This document shows, in pieces, positions 63,944 to 64,000 of a DNA stretch of 64,000 nucleotides. The stretch spans positions 1 to 64,000 of the forward strand of contig JAXGPL010000013.1 in assembly GCA_040766985.1 (NCBI GenBank), given 5' to 3'. This stretch comes from JAXGPL01 sp040766985 (GTDB taxonomy: Bacteria > Bacillota > Sulfobacillia > JAUYEG01). The notes under the pieces are model-generated. The model made no database searches, was not told the DNA's origin, and was given only the letters and a program-made list of their open reading frames with translations. The position numbers and the translations under genes were made by a program. The first letter of the stretch is position 1; the number at the start of each line of letters is the position of its first letter.

Positions 63944-64000
63944 TACTCGTGCTTGCGGCCATACAGTGGGCCAGATATGAGACACAGAGATCTGATTTCG
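63892..64000 (+). CDS. Membrane-anchored protein, 5' end only
   Basis: Frame from ATG 63892 (GGAGGGGG 13 bases upstream) reads MSSGRYRKNSFGYVVALVLV, LAAIQWARYETQRSDF to the window edge: a short basic tail and one membrane helix. It overlaps the MauE-type gene by 52 bases. After MauE/DoxX genes a TlpA-like thioredoxin is common, but nothing beyond the anchor is visible, so the identity is a guess. Confidence 0.5.
   Translation, partial: MSSGRYRKNSFGYVVALVLVLAAIQWARYETQRSDF

Overview
The window is a 64 kb, high-GC chromosomal segment from what looks like an uncultured or poorly studied Bacillota (Gram-positive, Symbiobacterium/Limnochorda-like in character). Evidence: a threonine T-box riboswitch ahead of thrS, the B. 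subtilis-like order ytxC-thrS-infC, SLH-domain surface protein, MntR/DtxR-type regulation, and strong AGGAGG ribosome binding sites with frequent GTG/TTG starts. No rRNA operon or CRISPR array was seen. Seven tRNA genes are present, all on the minus strand and all with encoded CCA.

Layout. 1-4.2 kb: infC (5' end, apparent AUA start), its attenuator leader, thrS (no TGS domain), T-box, ytxC, tRNA-Val(GAC), a small HTH protein. 4.3-16 kb: frameshifted MATE pump, XRE regulator, SAM methyltransferase, S9 peptidase coupled to an RraA-type aldolase, a 0.5 kb block of four kinds of tandem repeats, DUF5694/TraB-like protein, tRNA-Leu, a dipeptidase homologue behind a 29-aa ORF, a DUF3052-like protein, HemN/HemW-like radical SAM enzyme. 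16-18 kb: tRNA-Phe-Gly-Cys and tRNA-Val-Asp units around an Amidase_6 protein. 18-24 kb: murA-wecB-comB operon (MurA has Asp at the fosfomycin-target Cys), AbrB-type membrane protein, second MATE pump. 24-30 kb: unknown protein, GNAT remnant, SLH protein, broken HelD helicase. 30-38 kb: heterodimeric ABC exporter, membrane-anchored sugar-dehydrogenase-like protein, TetR plus alpha/beta hydrolase. 38-40 kb: mntR fused to a collapsed Nramp (mntH) remnant, YibE/F protein, and a perfect MntR/DtxR-type palindrome.

40-48 kb holds the most coherent uncharacterised locus: on the minus strand a small ORF, a DUF6754-like protein, three further membrane proteins, then three tandem M24 (creatinase/Xaa-Pro peptidase-like) paralogues, closed by a strong terminator, with a divergent FadR-type GntR regulator. 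Upstream members are riddled with indels; the first membrane-D gene and two M24 copies are intact.

48-62 kb is a graveyard of surface/secreted protein genes: a 743-aa PKD-domain protein (58.6-60.9 kb) and three decayed partial copies of it, a second broken GntR regulator, the C-terminal stub of a large serine recombinase, a beta-propeller membrane protein, a secreted PHP-domain protein and a truncated S41-like lipoprotein. 62.7 kb to the end is a second candidate system: a secreted protein with 21 cysteines in its last ~84 residues, mostly spaced CxxxC (halocin C8-like), translationally coupled to a MauE/DoxX-type membrane protein and followed by a membrane-anchored protein cut by the window end.

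Single-base frameshifts interrupt many otherwise well conserved genes (MATE, dipeptidase, amidase, wecB, murA twice, SLH protein, helD, third M24 copy). Some lie in homopolymers and could be sequencing errors; the clustered damage at 45-50 kb and the mntH, S41 and PKD-copy deletions look like true decay.
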